Position numbers and translations under genes: made by a program | In this document: piece after piece, positions 32,424 through 40,586 of the stretch | Layout of the letters: each line of letters opens with the position of its first letter | How positions within the stretch are numbered: position 1 is the first letter of the stretch | Source of the DNA: Massilia sp. Root335 | GTDB taxonomy: Bacteria; Pseudomonadota; Gammaproteobacteria; Burkholderiales; Burkholderiaceae_D | Direction: 5' to 3' | NCBI RefSeq assembly: GCF_001425685.1 | Contig: NZ_LMCY01000046.1 | Coordinates: 4,681 to 57,409, forward strand | Length of the DNA stretch: 52,729 nt | The notes under the pieces: model-generated | The model's database searches: none | Told to the model about the DNA's origin: nothing | What the model saw: the letters and a program-made list of their open reading frames with translations, nothing else

Positions 32424-33578
32424 TTAATTTAACAATATCCGCGCAGCAAAGTCTGGGGCATTCGTTAATTTCCAACGTCCTGGAAATGCCTGTTTTGGCC
32501 AAGCTTGTACCGCTTCCAAAACTTCGGTCCATTTCTCCGTTCGGGTAACAATATGAATATTAAGGCCTAGGCGTCGTAATGCGCTACATGCAAGATATTG
32601 CTCAGGATGCATAGGGAAGAATATCATGCGGATGCCCTTCTCTAGACAATGTGCAGCTGCTCCCGTTGCGCTATGCCATAGGGCGATATCAATCTCACTG
32701 GAGAGTTGGTCTAAACGATACATAACTGAGGTTGATATCGTACAGCCGGCAGCTACCAATTCAGACACAACGCTCGCCGGAAAATCTGGCAAGTATGCAA
32801 CGACTTCATATCCGAGTCTTATGGCGGCTTGAAGAATTAGTAGCGATGCCGGATGCGAATATTTTAGATACGCAAAAAGCTTCCTCGCACCATTTTTCGG
32901 CCAAATAGGCAGTACGCCTCCACCGACGGCTTCAATTTGACCAAGATGCCGCTCGGGGGAATGCATCGAAAAATGATTAAAATCGCACCAATTTCTGTAC
33001 CAAACGTCCCCTTGGAATAAATGAGAAAAAGAGCTTAACGGATTTAAACGTAAGCGAACAAGCCCCTCATTTATAACCGATAAGGTTCTTGTCTCGGAAG
33101 CAGCTAGCTGTTCGGTTAACACCTCAGGACGTATTGCCGGCATGAATCCCGTCTTCTCGTTCGGCATAGGCGGCATCGCAAAGCCGCTATCAATAGAACG
33201 AACCTCGATAGAGAGGCTCAGCGCAGCGAGTCGTGCCGTCGGGGCAGACTCACAGAAAACCAGATCCGCTTTGACGGTCGTGAGAATTGCCCGCCAAGCG
33301 ACCAGCAGAGAACTTACCTGTTCGGAGGTACTGTAGCCAGTATTGTGAAGTATATCAGCGTGATTGATGGCAAAAATTGGATTCGACAGACGAGGGAACC
33401 GTGGTGCCTCAAACCACGTGACCCCGTACGGTTCGAGAAGTCTTGGCGCATGTGTGGTGTCCTTGAGAATGCAGGTCACACGATAGCCCATGATGACCAT
33501 TTGTCTACTCAAGGCCGCCAACGGAACAATATGGCCCAGACCGTCACCTAGCTCCCAACAAAAAACAACATGTAGCAT
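32424..33578 (-). CDS. GT1-like glycosyltransferase (UDP-glycosyltransferase/MGT fold)
   Basis: 384 residues. HVVFCWELGDGLGHIVPLAALSRQM matches the N-terminal GHxxP region of UGT/MGT-type enzymes, with His19-like catalytic residue. The C-terminal half has IDIALWHSATGAAAHCLEKGIRMIFFPMHPEQYLACSALRRLGL, corresponding to the donor-binding HGG...P...D-Q segment but with HSATG in place of HGG. Such enzymes glycosylate small molecules or lipids. The gene is separated from GT4 by about 150 bp on the same strand. Confidence 0.75.
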   Translation of the reverse strand: MLHVVFCWELGDGLGHIVPLAALSRQMVIMGYRVTCILKDTTHAPRLLEPYGVTWFEAPRFPRLSNPIFAINHADILHNTGYSTSEQVSSLLVAWRAILTTVKADLVFCESAPTARLAALSLSIEVRSIDSGFAMPPMPNEKTGFMPAIRPEVLTEQLAASETRTLSVINEGLVRLRLNPLSSFSHLFQGDVWYRNWCDFNHFSMHSPERHLGQIEAVGGGVLPIWPKNGARKLFAYLKYSHPASLLILQAAIRLGYEVVAYLPDFPASVVSELVAAGCTISTSVMYRLDQLSSEIDIALWHSATGAAAHCLEKGIRMIFFPMHPEQYLACSALRRLGLNIHIVTRTEKWTEVLEAVQAWPKQAFPGRWKLTNAPDFAARILLN

Positions 33579-33688
33579 CTATTATTTCCCCCTATATGTT
33601 CTTTCCGGAAAATATAGATACCAAAAGCTAAGCTGACAAGTTAAGCAAATATACTGAGCGCACGGTTCATTCTTTAGCATTGTTCGAA

Positions 33689-34210
33689 TCAAAAATATTC
33701 GCCGCACAGAAACGATACGACGCCTTGTCGGACGCGGTCAGAGGTCAACATTATGTTTACGTCAAACTCGTCGACTAGGTCAGAAAGAAACTGCTCGCCA
33801 CTTTTTTGATCTATTAAATTAGCGCATTCAATCTCGATTAACTGAGATAAAGTAAAGTCGTCCAGGACGTAGAATTGACCGTCGAAACGACTTACAACTC
33901 CCCCATTGTATATGGCCTCGATCCAACTAGATGGGCGATTAGCAAGATGAAATAGGAAAACAAGACGTTCGGCGCGATCGCCAATCAGCGCTCTGAGCCG
34001 TTTTCTATGAGTGATTTGAAGAGCAGAATAACGAAAGGCGTTTGTTCCATAAATACTGTGAAACAGGCCGGCGACGCATACTGCTTCGTCAGCTCCCCAT
34101 TTCTGAAGCAACTCATGTGTGCCGTGAAGATGCTCCGCTAAGGAACGGCGGCCGTGACGTATATCCGTAGTTCCGCAGCGGTAAAGAAATTCCTCAAGGT
34201 GCCTACTCAC
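33689..34210 (-). CDS. HD-like protein of DUF6817 type
   Basis: 173 residues from a GTG at 34210, which has AAGGA six bases upstream; the TTG at 34228 would overlap the oxygenase gene and has no ribosome site. The His-rich helix pattern RRSLAEHLHGTHELLQKWGADEAVCVAGLFHSIYGT resembles an HD-type metal site (H, H...H). I believe it belongs to the DUF6817 group, often found with oxygenases in biosynthetic clusters, but this is from memory and unverified. Function unknown; a hydrolase or oxidative cleavage role is possible. It lies 10 bp after the 2OG oxygenase gene, so the two are coupled. Confidence 0.65.
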   Translation of the reverse strand: MSRHLEEFLYRCGTTDIRHGRRSLAEHLHGTHELLQKWGADEAVCVAGLFHSIYGTNAFRYSALQITHRKRLRALIGDRAERLVFLFHLANRPSSWIEAIYNGGVVSRFDGQFYVLDDFTLSQLIEIECANLIDQKSGEQFLSDLVDEFDVNIMLTSDRVRQGVVSFLCGEYF

Positions 34211-34220
34211 AGATAATCCT

Positions 34221-34805
34221 TCACGCAAGCTGCGTTTTTATGACAATCGAAACTCGTAGTTCGGGGCATTCACGGCTGGGCGCCTGTGCTTTGTGAAGAA
34301 TTGATCCGGGAAATAAAACGATTCGACCGGGTTGCGGCGATATCGATTTAATGACTTCATCGTCGTCCGAATAAAACGTTATATCTCCCGCCCAGTTCTT
34401 CCTCCAAATATCGTGGGCATAGTATATCGTTGTAAAATAATTTTCTTCATCTGTGCTGTCTGCGTGAATATGGCCTTCGACCCCGTATGTATGTGCATTA
34501 GCATAAACTCGTAGCGGGATGTGTCCACGCAACTGATCTTTAGATAAAATTTCCCATAATGCATGAACTGGTGAGGCAGCAAGATTATTCTTTAGTTCCG
34601 GCAGGCAATTTTTTCTACTTTTGCCGTCACCACCGGCGAAATGAGCGTGCCAAAAGCAATAACGGTCGTGATTTGTGTTCGACCTCCAACCGTATCCCCA
34701 TATTGGTCGCCGGGCAAGTTCGGTCAATTCGTTTCGAAGATCATGTGGAATCGCATTATCAATTACGTTAATTTTGTCGTTTACGAACATAAAAGGATTC
34801 GTCAT
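34221..34805 (-). CDS. 2-oxoglutarate/Fe(II)-dependent oxygenase
   Basis: 194 residues. The double-stranded beta-helix ligands are visible: H114-A-D116 in GVEGHIHADS, the distal H171 in LFPGSILHKAQAPS, and R184 for 2-oxoglutarate in ELRVSIVIKT. Layout and length resemble the prolyl-4-hydroxylase/SM-20 group of small oxygenases. It lies between a small membrane protein and the HD-like gene. In this context the substrate could be the exported RHS protein or a sugar precursor; that is inference. Confidence 0.82.
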   Translation of the reverse strand: MTNPFMFVNDKINVIDNAIPHDLRNELTELARRPIWGYGWRSNTNHDRYCFWHAHFAGGDGKSRKNCLPELKNNLAASPVHALWEILSKDQLRGHIPLRVYANAHTYGVEGHIHADSTDEENYFTTIYYAHDIWRKNWAGDITFYSDDDEVIKSISPQPGRIVLFPGSILHKAQAPSRECPELRVSIVIKTQLA

Positions 34806-34853
34806 ATAAATAACAAGATCTTTCTTTTCAAAAGGCGCCGCTACTCACTTTTC

Positions 34854-35198
34854 CTAATTTCGTCCCTGACGATACCAATATGAAGCAACGACGGAAATCA
34901 ATGAAATTATTCCCGCGCAAACAAACGCCATTATGGACGGAGGGTAGAACATTGTTACCCACAAAATACAAGCACCCAACATAAAACTCAAAAACACCGC
35001 GATCTGTCTTTTTCGCAACCTTCCGAGCTCGATAATTGCAGCGACTCCTAGAAAAATCGAAGTGATGCTACCGTTCCGCAGTAGGGGCTCGAAACTTAGG
35101 CTGCCAGTTATTCGGTACACAACCGCCTCGCTCGCGATAAGAGAAAGCAACCCAACCCCGCAAAGCGCTTTGATTTTCCAGGAGAATTTAAGATCCAT
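34854..35198 (-). CDS. small membrane protein, unknown
   Basis: 114 residues with four likely transmembrane helices (ALCGVGLLSLIASEAVVY; GSITSIFLGVAAIIEL; IAVFLSFMLGACILWVTMFY; SIMAFVCAGIISLISVVASYW) and short charged loops. No family recognised. Position between the RHS gene and the oxygenase suggests a helper in export or an immunity-type protein. A GGAG site lies upstream of the ATG. Confidence 0.65.
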   Translation of the reverse strand: MDLKFSWKIKALCGVGLLSLIASEAVVYRITGSLSFEPLLRNGSITSIFLGVAAIIELGRLRKRQIAVFLSFMLGACILWVTMFYPPSIMAFVCAGIISLISVVASYWYRQGRN

Positions 35199-35307
35199 GA
35201 TAACAAAACCTGCGAGATTGGGTTAGCCCTAGTATTATCGTCCAGTTACTTCCGACATACTTTTTGGTTTGGATATTTTAGGCGGTTCGAATCGATTTGA
35301 GATTGCC

Positions 35308-37806
35308 TTATTGGCAACGCGCATAACAAACGTTGGGAATATTCATCACGCAGTTGTCGTATGACGCCTGCGCGCCCACTTGAGCAGCTTGATATGCGGC
35401 TTCAGCTACCACTATGCAGGCCAGACCCAAGACAACGGTTGCGGCGACAAGAGCGCAACTAACGTCCGCAGCTGTATTTATAATAAATGCCTGCTGCAAA
35501 GCAGCATCAAGGGTATTTTGGCACATCTGTTGGTTAGAAGAAGTGCACGCGTCACAGCTAGCGCTTCCACTATCGCCGGTGTCTCCAGGGCCGCTACCGT
35601 CACCGATACCGATACCGCTATCGCCCGAATCACTAGTGTCGTCACTATCGGTATCGCCGGCAGGAGGCGGAGGCGGGGGCACATAAGGATCGCCCGAGAG
35701 GATACCGTCGCCACCATAGTCGGTGGTAGAGTATGCCATCAACATAGGGGCGACAGTTGTGGTGGTAGGGTCGCCAGAGGATTTTGTAGCCTCTGCCACG
35801 AAATATTGAGAGAGGCCGGAGAAGGATCCGAAGAAACCAAAACCGAACAATGGATCCTTCCACTCGTCCTCAAACGGGACTCCTTCGACAGTGCTTGAAC
35901 CGCCTTGTTGGTACGCAAACAGCAGCGCTTCGCCATTTTCTCCCCTGGCAATGTAGGTACCGTCGGCACCCACCATGCGCGTAGCCTTCCCGGTCGCTGA
36001 ATCGTACTCGACATCGAACGTCCGCTGCTTCGCATCGATCCACCGGATAAGTTCGCCGCTTGCGCCGTAGACGAAGTTTCTTGCCTGACCGAAGGAGTTC
36101 GTTAACAAAGATATACGTCCCTGCGCATCTCGGACTGCCTGTGCCCATTCGCCAGCCGTATTGATAATTTTCGTTAATGCGCCTCGAGCATCACGTTGAA
36201 ATGAAAATTGCCGGCCTAAAGAATCCGAGAATTCTAAGAGCAAGCCTTTCGCATCTCTCGTCGCATTTGCGCGATATCTGTTTGCCATTTTCTCTGAAAT
36301 GACAGCGCCTGCTTTATCGTACGCATAAGTTGCGGATGAGTTTTTATACGAACTATCCACTTGCGCAAGACGCCCTTCATCGGTGTACTTGAAGCGACGC
36401 GAATGTTTTTTCCCTTGGATCTCCGACAATTTGCCACCTTCACGCACGGCAGTATAAGTTCGTGCTTTCCTGTCACTTTGTGCGGCGATGACTTGCCCGA
36501 ATTGATCGAACTGGTATGTTGTGCTGCCTGCCGCGTCAGCGGTGCCAATAAGCGTTCCACTGTCGTCGAAATCCCATGAGCGTCTATATTTCCCGTTATC
36601 AATGGACGTAAGCTGGCCCGTTTTATTGTAGGTGTATTGATATTTCTTCTCACCGCGGCTCATTGAGACTCGATTGCCGAGCTCGTCATATTCTAACGAT
36701 AAGGCGACCGAGTTCTTCTCTGATTGCAGCGATACTAGCTGGCCATCCAAATTGTGCGCTAGCCGAAGCTCGGTCGTGCCTTCGCATCGAATCTTGGAAT
36801 TGCTAACGTAGCCCGATGGATATAACTCGTAGTCGTACTGAAAGTGCCCGGCAATCGATGTGGTTTCGCTTACGCGAGAGTTAGCGTACTTTACATTGAG
36901 AGCGACTGTCCCACATGGATCGGTTATGCTCGCAATCCCCGACACGTCGTTCATAACGGACCATTTTGCTCTCACCACGTCTTGCCACTGTATAAGGTCC
37001 TCTCCGGCGTAGCTGAATACAACCGTACGTCCCGCGCTATCCTCCAGAGAACTGAGCGCGCCGTCTTTTGACCAGTTAAAATCTATTTTCAAAGTGTTAT
37101 TCTGATTGGCAATAGACTTTAATTTTCCGGCTTTGTCTCGCTCAACATTAACGCGCCCAAGCTCCTTAAAATCAATTGCAGACAATCGGTAGATTCCGTT
37201 CGTCTTTTCAAAGATTCTTGTGGCACTTCCACCGACTTTCTCGACTAATTCATTGTCGCCGTTTTTTTCAATATTTTTATGAGCAGTGAGTCCCGGCTTA
37301 ATGTTTTGAAACTTCAGCCCAGCAATATCACTCTGGAAATTGATTACGTCGCCGCCAGCGGTATATAACGTGAGCCCGTTTTCAGTGGGCAATATGTAAT
37401 CATCGTAATTGCTTGCCCAACCTCGTCCCAATCCGGTGTTCTTGAGATTTTCGCTGTTATATATCCTGTCAAATCTTATCGGCGGCATTCCGTGAAGCAC
37501 CAGATCTGTTATGCTAAAGACTAAGCTTCCGGTTGATGACTCGACATAATTCACAGGAACGCCAGCCCGTGACGAACGGGACATAGGATTTAAAACCCTC
37601 GGCAACGATACATTTTTTATGAGCGGAGCGGAGTCGAGGATATTTGAAAAACTTAATTTCGCGCGACCGACATTCACACAGCTTGTACAGGCTGCCGCAG
37701 TGGCTCTATCAAGCTCTCCAGATTCTTGCGCGAAACCAAAGTTATCGAATCCAGTCGCAAGTATTGACGAAACGACTGCTTTTAATGTTTGTCTACGGGT
37801 AACCAT
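35308..37806 (-). CDS. exported RHS/YD-repeat protein with eight-Cys C-terminal module
   Basis: 832 residues. It begins with a twin-arginine-like signal (TRRQTLKAVVSSILATGFDNFGFAQ). Residues about 85-150 resemble the DUF6531-like start of RHS proteins (VESSTGSLVFSITDLVLHGMPPIRFDRIYNS), and residues about 200-640 hold YD-type repeats such as LEYDELGNRVSM, YNKTGQLTSI and YDKAGAVISE. The usual DPxG-containing RHS core end is absent. Instead residues 707-750 form a linker with six prolines and then Asp/Ser/Gly/Thr repeats, followed by an 82-residue end with cysteines at 751, 754, 762, 784, 797, 819, 827 and 831 around a hydrophobic helix. No toxin domain is recognised. It is the first gene of the island array. 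Confidence 0.8.
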   Translation of the reverse strand: MVTRRQTLKAVVSSILATGFDNFGFAQESGELDRATAAACTSCVNVGRAKLSFSNILDSAPLIKNVSLPRVLNPMSRSSRAGVPVNYVESSTGSLVFSITDLVLHGMPPIRFDRIYNSENLKNTGLGRGWASNYDDYILPTENGLTLYTAGGDVINFQSDIAGLKFQNIKPGLTAHKNIEKNGDNELVEKVGGSATRIFEKTNGIYRLSAIDFKELGRVNVERDKAGKLKSIANQNNTLKIDFNWSKDGALSSLEDSAGRTVVFSYAGEDLIQWQDVVRAKWSVMNDVSGIASITDPCGTVALNVKYANSRVSETTSIAGHFQYDYELYPSGYVSNSKIRCEGTTELRLAHNLDGQLVSLQSEKNSVALSLEYDELGNRVSMSRGEKKYQYTYNKTGQLTSIDNGKYRRSWDFDDSGTLIGTADAAGSTTYQFDQFGQVIAAQSDRKARTYTAVREGGKLSEIQGKKHSRRFKYTDEGRLAQVDSSYKNSSATYAYDKAGAVISEKMANRYRANATRDAKGLLLEFSDSLGRQFSFQRDARGALTKIINTAGEWAQAVRDAQGRISLLTNSFGQARNFVYGASGELIRWIDAKQRTFDVEYDSATGKATRMVGADGTYIARGENGEALLFAYQQGGSSTVEGVPFEDEWKDPLFGFGFFGSFSGLSQYFVAEATKSSGDPTTTTVAPMLMAYSTTDYGGDGILSGDPYVPPPPPPAGDTDSDDTSDSGDSGIGIGDGSGPGDTGDSGSASCDACTSSNQQMCQNTLDAALQQAFIINTAADVSCALVAATVVLGLACIVVAEAAYQAAQVGAQASYDNCVMNIPNVCYARCQ

Positions 37807-38342
37807 ATTCTCTCTTTCAAGATTTTATTAGTAATAATGCACCGGAAATTACGCGGATTGATTAGTGCTTTAGCCCGACTTCGTTCAAAGGTATTGCTAC
37901 TTCGCAGACCGAGAAAAGTTTGCAAAAACTCCGAAGACGAACGCATGGTCTAAAGGCCCGATCAGTGACAGTTGCGCTCTTCCTCGAAGAATTTATTTAC
38001 CCCGCATAAAACGCACTTATTTTTCCCGTCTTCATGCTTTTTACGACTAAAACTATACTTATGGAGCATTCTGGAATGCTATCTAAAAGTAACATTACAA
38101 AGATTTAATCTTCATCCTATTTAAATGAATTTGGCGCTTGTATGTTAAACGGTAAGCAGGTGCGGTAAAGTCTGAAGTCTGGCAGTTCTAGAAGCAGACC
38201 GGCGCGTGCAGTTTGGTACGCGCTGGGGTGTTGGAGCCCGTGACTGAGTCGAAAGCGCAAGCCCACCGTACTGGTCTTCCTGATCCCAAACGGTTACGAG
38301 CGCCGGCACTGGTCGAGCTCGCATGCACAAGCAGGGGGGCCG
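37807..38342. other. A+T-rich intergenic region upstream of the island operon
   Basis: About 535 bp. The first 330 bp are A+T-rich and probably carry the promoter of the RHS gene. From about 38150 G+C rises and the sequence may be further decayed phoD or another host remnant; codons there give no family I can identify. Confidence 0.45.
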
Positions 38343-38585
38343 GGGACCGTGTCTGTTACTTCAATGGTAGGCATCGATGTCGCCAAGGGTGGCGATGAAC
38401 CCGCACATCAGGTTCGGCCGCAGCGACAAGCGCGGCTACATGCTCATGGAGATCACCCCGGGAGAAACGCACGCGCTTCATGGGGCTGGATGACCTGCGC
38501 GCCCCGAAGACTGTCCAGCGCTAGCTGGCGGCGTTTCGGGTGGGGGATGGGAAGCCGGAGGTGGAGATTACGACGATCTGGTAGG
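38343..38585 (+). pseudogene. phoD: phoD-type alkaline phosphatase, decayed 3' fragment
   Basis: Across shifting frames the sequence reads TVSVTSM (family GTSVTS), VAMNPHIRFGRSDKRGYMLMEITPG (the PhoD C-terminal NPH...GY motif), then RFMGLDDLRAPKTVQR, a stop, LAAFRVGDGKPEVEITT and a final stop. These are consecutive parts of the PhoD C-terminus broken by at least two frameshifts and an internal stop. It completes the 5' fragment at 29355, although roughly the middle half of the gene is gone. Confidence 0.8.
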
Positions 38586-38602
38586 CGGCCCGCGCCTTGA
38601 AC

Positions 38603-38690
38603 ACGTCCCCGCGGGGGCGGGGGGATCCAATTTGCGTGCAGTACCGGCCCCCTGTAGAACTTGGGCCCCCGCCTGCGCGGGGGCGACGGT
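38603..38690. repeat. REP-like paired palindromes, copy 3
   Basis: Left arm CGTCCCCGCGGGGGCGGGGG followed by GATCCAATTTGCGTGCA; right arm GGGCCCCCGCCTGCGCGGGG. Located between the phoD remnant and the first fadD gene. Confidence 0.75.
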
Positions 38691-38733
38691 TTTACCTGCG
38701 GTCGCGTAAACGGTTCGCGGCCGCGCGTCCCGG

Positions 38734-40413
38734 TTACGCCGGCTGCTTCTCGTCGCGCAGCTCGCGCCGCAGGATCTTGCCGACGTTCGTCTTCGGCAGG
38801 CTGTCGCGGAACTCGACGTACTTCGGCCGTTTATAACCGGTCAGCTGGTCCTTGCAATACGCCAGCAGCTCTTCCTTGGTGAGCCCCTTGTCCTTCTTGA
38901 CGACGTACAGCTTGACGGCCTCGCCGGAGTGCTGGTCCGGCACGCCCACGCACGCCACTTCCAGCACGCCCGGGTGCGCGGCGACGACGTCCTCGACTTC
39001 GTTCGGGTACACGTTGAAGCCCGAGACGAGGATCATGTCCTTCTTGCGGTCGACGATCTTGACGGCGCCGGTCTCGTTCATCACGCCGATGTCGCCCGTC
39101 TTGAAGAAGCCGTCCGCCGTCATGACCTTCGCCGTCTCGTCCGGGCGCTGCCAGTAGCCGGCCATCACCTGCGGGCCGCGCACGGCGATCTCGCCGGCCG
39201 TGCCGAACGGGACTTCGTTGTCGGCTTCGTCGATGATGCGCAATTCCGTCGACGGCAGCGCATAGCCGATGGTGCCCGTGAATTCCTTGATGTCGCAGCG
39301 GTTGGCGGCGACCACCGGCGACGTCTCCGACAGGCCGTAGCCCTCGACGATCGGCGCGCCCGTCACCGCGAGCCACTTGTCGGCCACGACCTTCTGCACG
39401 GCCATGCCGCCGCCCGGGCAGACGAGCAGGCCGGAGAAGTCCAGGCCGGCGAAGTCCGGATGGTTCAACAGGCCGTTGTACAGCGTGTTCACGGCCGGGA
39501 AGACGTTGACGCGGTAGTTCTTGAGCTCCTTGATGAAGCCGCCGATGTCGCGCGGGTTCGGGATCAGGATGTTGGTGCCGCCCGCGCGCAGGCCCATCAG
39601 GGCGCACACGGTCAGCGCATAGATGTGGTACAGCGGCAGCGCGCACACGAATTGCGGCGTCGCGCCGGCCGGGATCTTCGCCAGCGTCGGGGCGAACCAG
39701 GCTTCGTTCTGCAGCATGTTGGCGATCACGTTCCTGTGCTTCAGCACCGCACCCTTCGACACGCCTGTCGTGCCGCCCGTGTACTGCAGGAAGGCGACGT
39801 CCTCATGGCCGCACTCGACGGGCTTGCGCGCCAGGCGCGCGCCTTCGGCCAGCATGCGCTTGAACGGCACGGCCGACGGCAGCGACCACGCCGGCACCAT
39901 CTTTTTCACCGTGCGCACGACGAAGTTGACGAGCAGGCCCTTCACGCCCAGCAGGTCACCCATGCTGGCGACGATGACGTGCTTGAGCTTCGTGTTGGGC
40001 GCGACGTCCGCGACGGTGTGCGCGAAGTTCTCCAGCACGACGATGGCTTCCGCGCCGGAGTCGTTCAACTGGTGCTGCAGCTCGCGCGCCGTGTACAGCG
40101 GATTGACGTTGACGATGGTGTAGCCGGCGCGCAGGATGGCGGCCATCGCCACCGGATACTGCAGCACGTTCGGCAGCATGATCGCCACGCGCGCGCCCGG
40201 CGCCAGTCCCTTCTGCTGCAGCCACGCGGCCATCGCGCCGGACAGCTTGTCCAGTTCCGCGAACGTCATGGACTTGCCCATGCAGGCAAAGGCGTCGCGG
40301 TTGGCGTACTTGCGGAAGGAGTCCTCCAGCAGGTGCGTGAGGGAGCGGTACTGCGTCCAGTCGATGTCCGCAGGTACGCCCGCCTCGTACGACTTCAGCC
40401 AGAATTTGTCCAT
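38734..40413 (-). CDS. fadD: long-chain fatty acid-CoA ligase, paralogue 1
   Basis: Activates fatty acids to acyl-CoA at the inner membrane. The 559-residue protein has the AMP-binding P-loop motif FLQYTGGTTGVSKGAVL, the VEGYGLSETSPV core, GFFKTGDIGVMNETG, the linker DRKKDMILVSGFNVYPNEVED, and the C-terminal Lys region KRPKYVEFRDSLPKTNVGKILRRELRD. The protein is very similar along its full length to the gene at 40587, so they are tandem duplicates. Differences such as IDWTQYRS versus IDPDQYGS suggest old divergence. GAGG lies upstream of the start. Confidence 0.93.
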   Translation of the reverse strand: MDKFWLKSYEAGVPADIDWTQYRSLTHLLEDSFRKYANRDAFACMGKSMTFAELDKLSGAMAAWLQQKGLAPGARVAIMLPNVLQYPVAMAAILRAGYTIVNVNPLYTARELQHQLNDSGAEAIVVLENFAHTVADVAPNTKLKHVIVASMGDLLGVKGLLVNFVVRTVKKMVPAWSLPSAVPFKRMLAEGARLARKPVECGHEDVAFLQYTGGTTGVSKGAVLKHRNVIANMLQNEAWFAPTLAKIPAGATPQFVCALPLYHIYALTVCALMGLRAGGTNILIPNPRDIGGFIKELKNYRVNVFPAVNTLYNGLLNHPDFAGLDFSGLLVCPGGGMAVQKVVADKWLAVTGAPIVEGYGLSETSPVVAANRCDIKEFTGTIGYALPSTELRIIDEADNEVPFGTAGEIAVRGPQVMAGYWQRPDETAKVMTADGFFKTGDIGVMNETGAVKIVDRKKDMILVSGFNVYPNEVEDVVAAHPGVLEVACVGVPDQHSGEAVKLYVVKKDKGLTKEELLAYCKDQLTGYKRPKYVEFRDSLPKTNVGKILRRELRDEKQPA

Positions 40414-40454
40414 GTCATTGCCTCGCTTTTTTTTCGTTCAATTCAAATCGTGTG

Positions 40455-40481
40455 CGCAAAAAAACCGCCCGGCGGCGGCTT
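40455..40481 (-). terminator. probable terminator between the two fadD genes
   Basis: CCGCC / GGCGG hairpin followed by seven T on the minus strand, between REP copy 4 and fadD paralogue 1, so the two genes may be expressed separately. Confidence 0.6.
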
Positions 40482-40569
40482 TCGTCACCCCCGCGCAGGC
40501 GGGGGCCCAAGTGCTGCGCGTTATCGCAATGCGTGCAAATTGGGTTCCCGCCTGCGCGGGAACGACGGT
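40481..40569. repeat. REP-like paired palindromes, copy 4
   Basis: Left arm CGTCACCCCCGCGCAGGCGG; right arm GGGTTCCCGCCTGCGCGGGA. The only copy between genes of the same direction (the two fadD paralogues). Confidence 0.75.
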
Positions 40570-40586
40570 CGATGCGTTCCAGTCTG

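Noticed and set aside
30928..33578. Island as a standard O-antigen or capsule locus
   Set aside because: No Wzx, Wzy, Wzt, initiating transferase or nucleotide-sugar synthesis gene is present, and the array starts with an RHS protein.
35270..35300. GGTTCGAATCG motif resembling a tRNA T-loop
   Set aside because: No acceptor, D or anticodon stems can be drawn around it, and it lies just after the RHS stop codon.
38145..38342. Short frame before the phoD remnant as an IS fragment
   Set aside because: No transposase motif or terminal repeat could be seen; left as unassigned.
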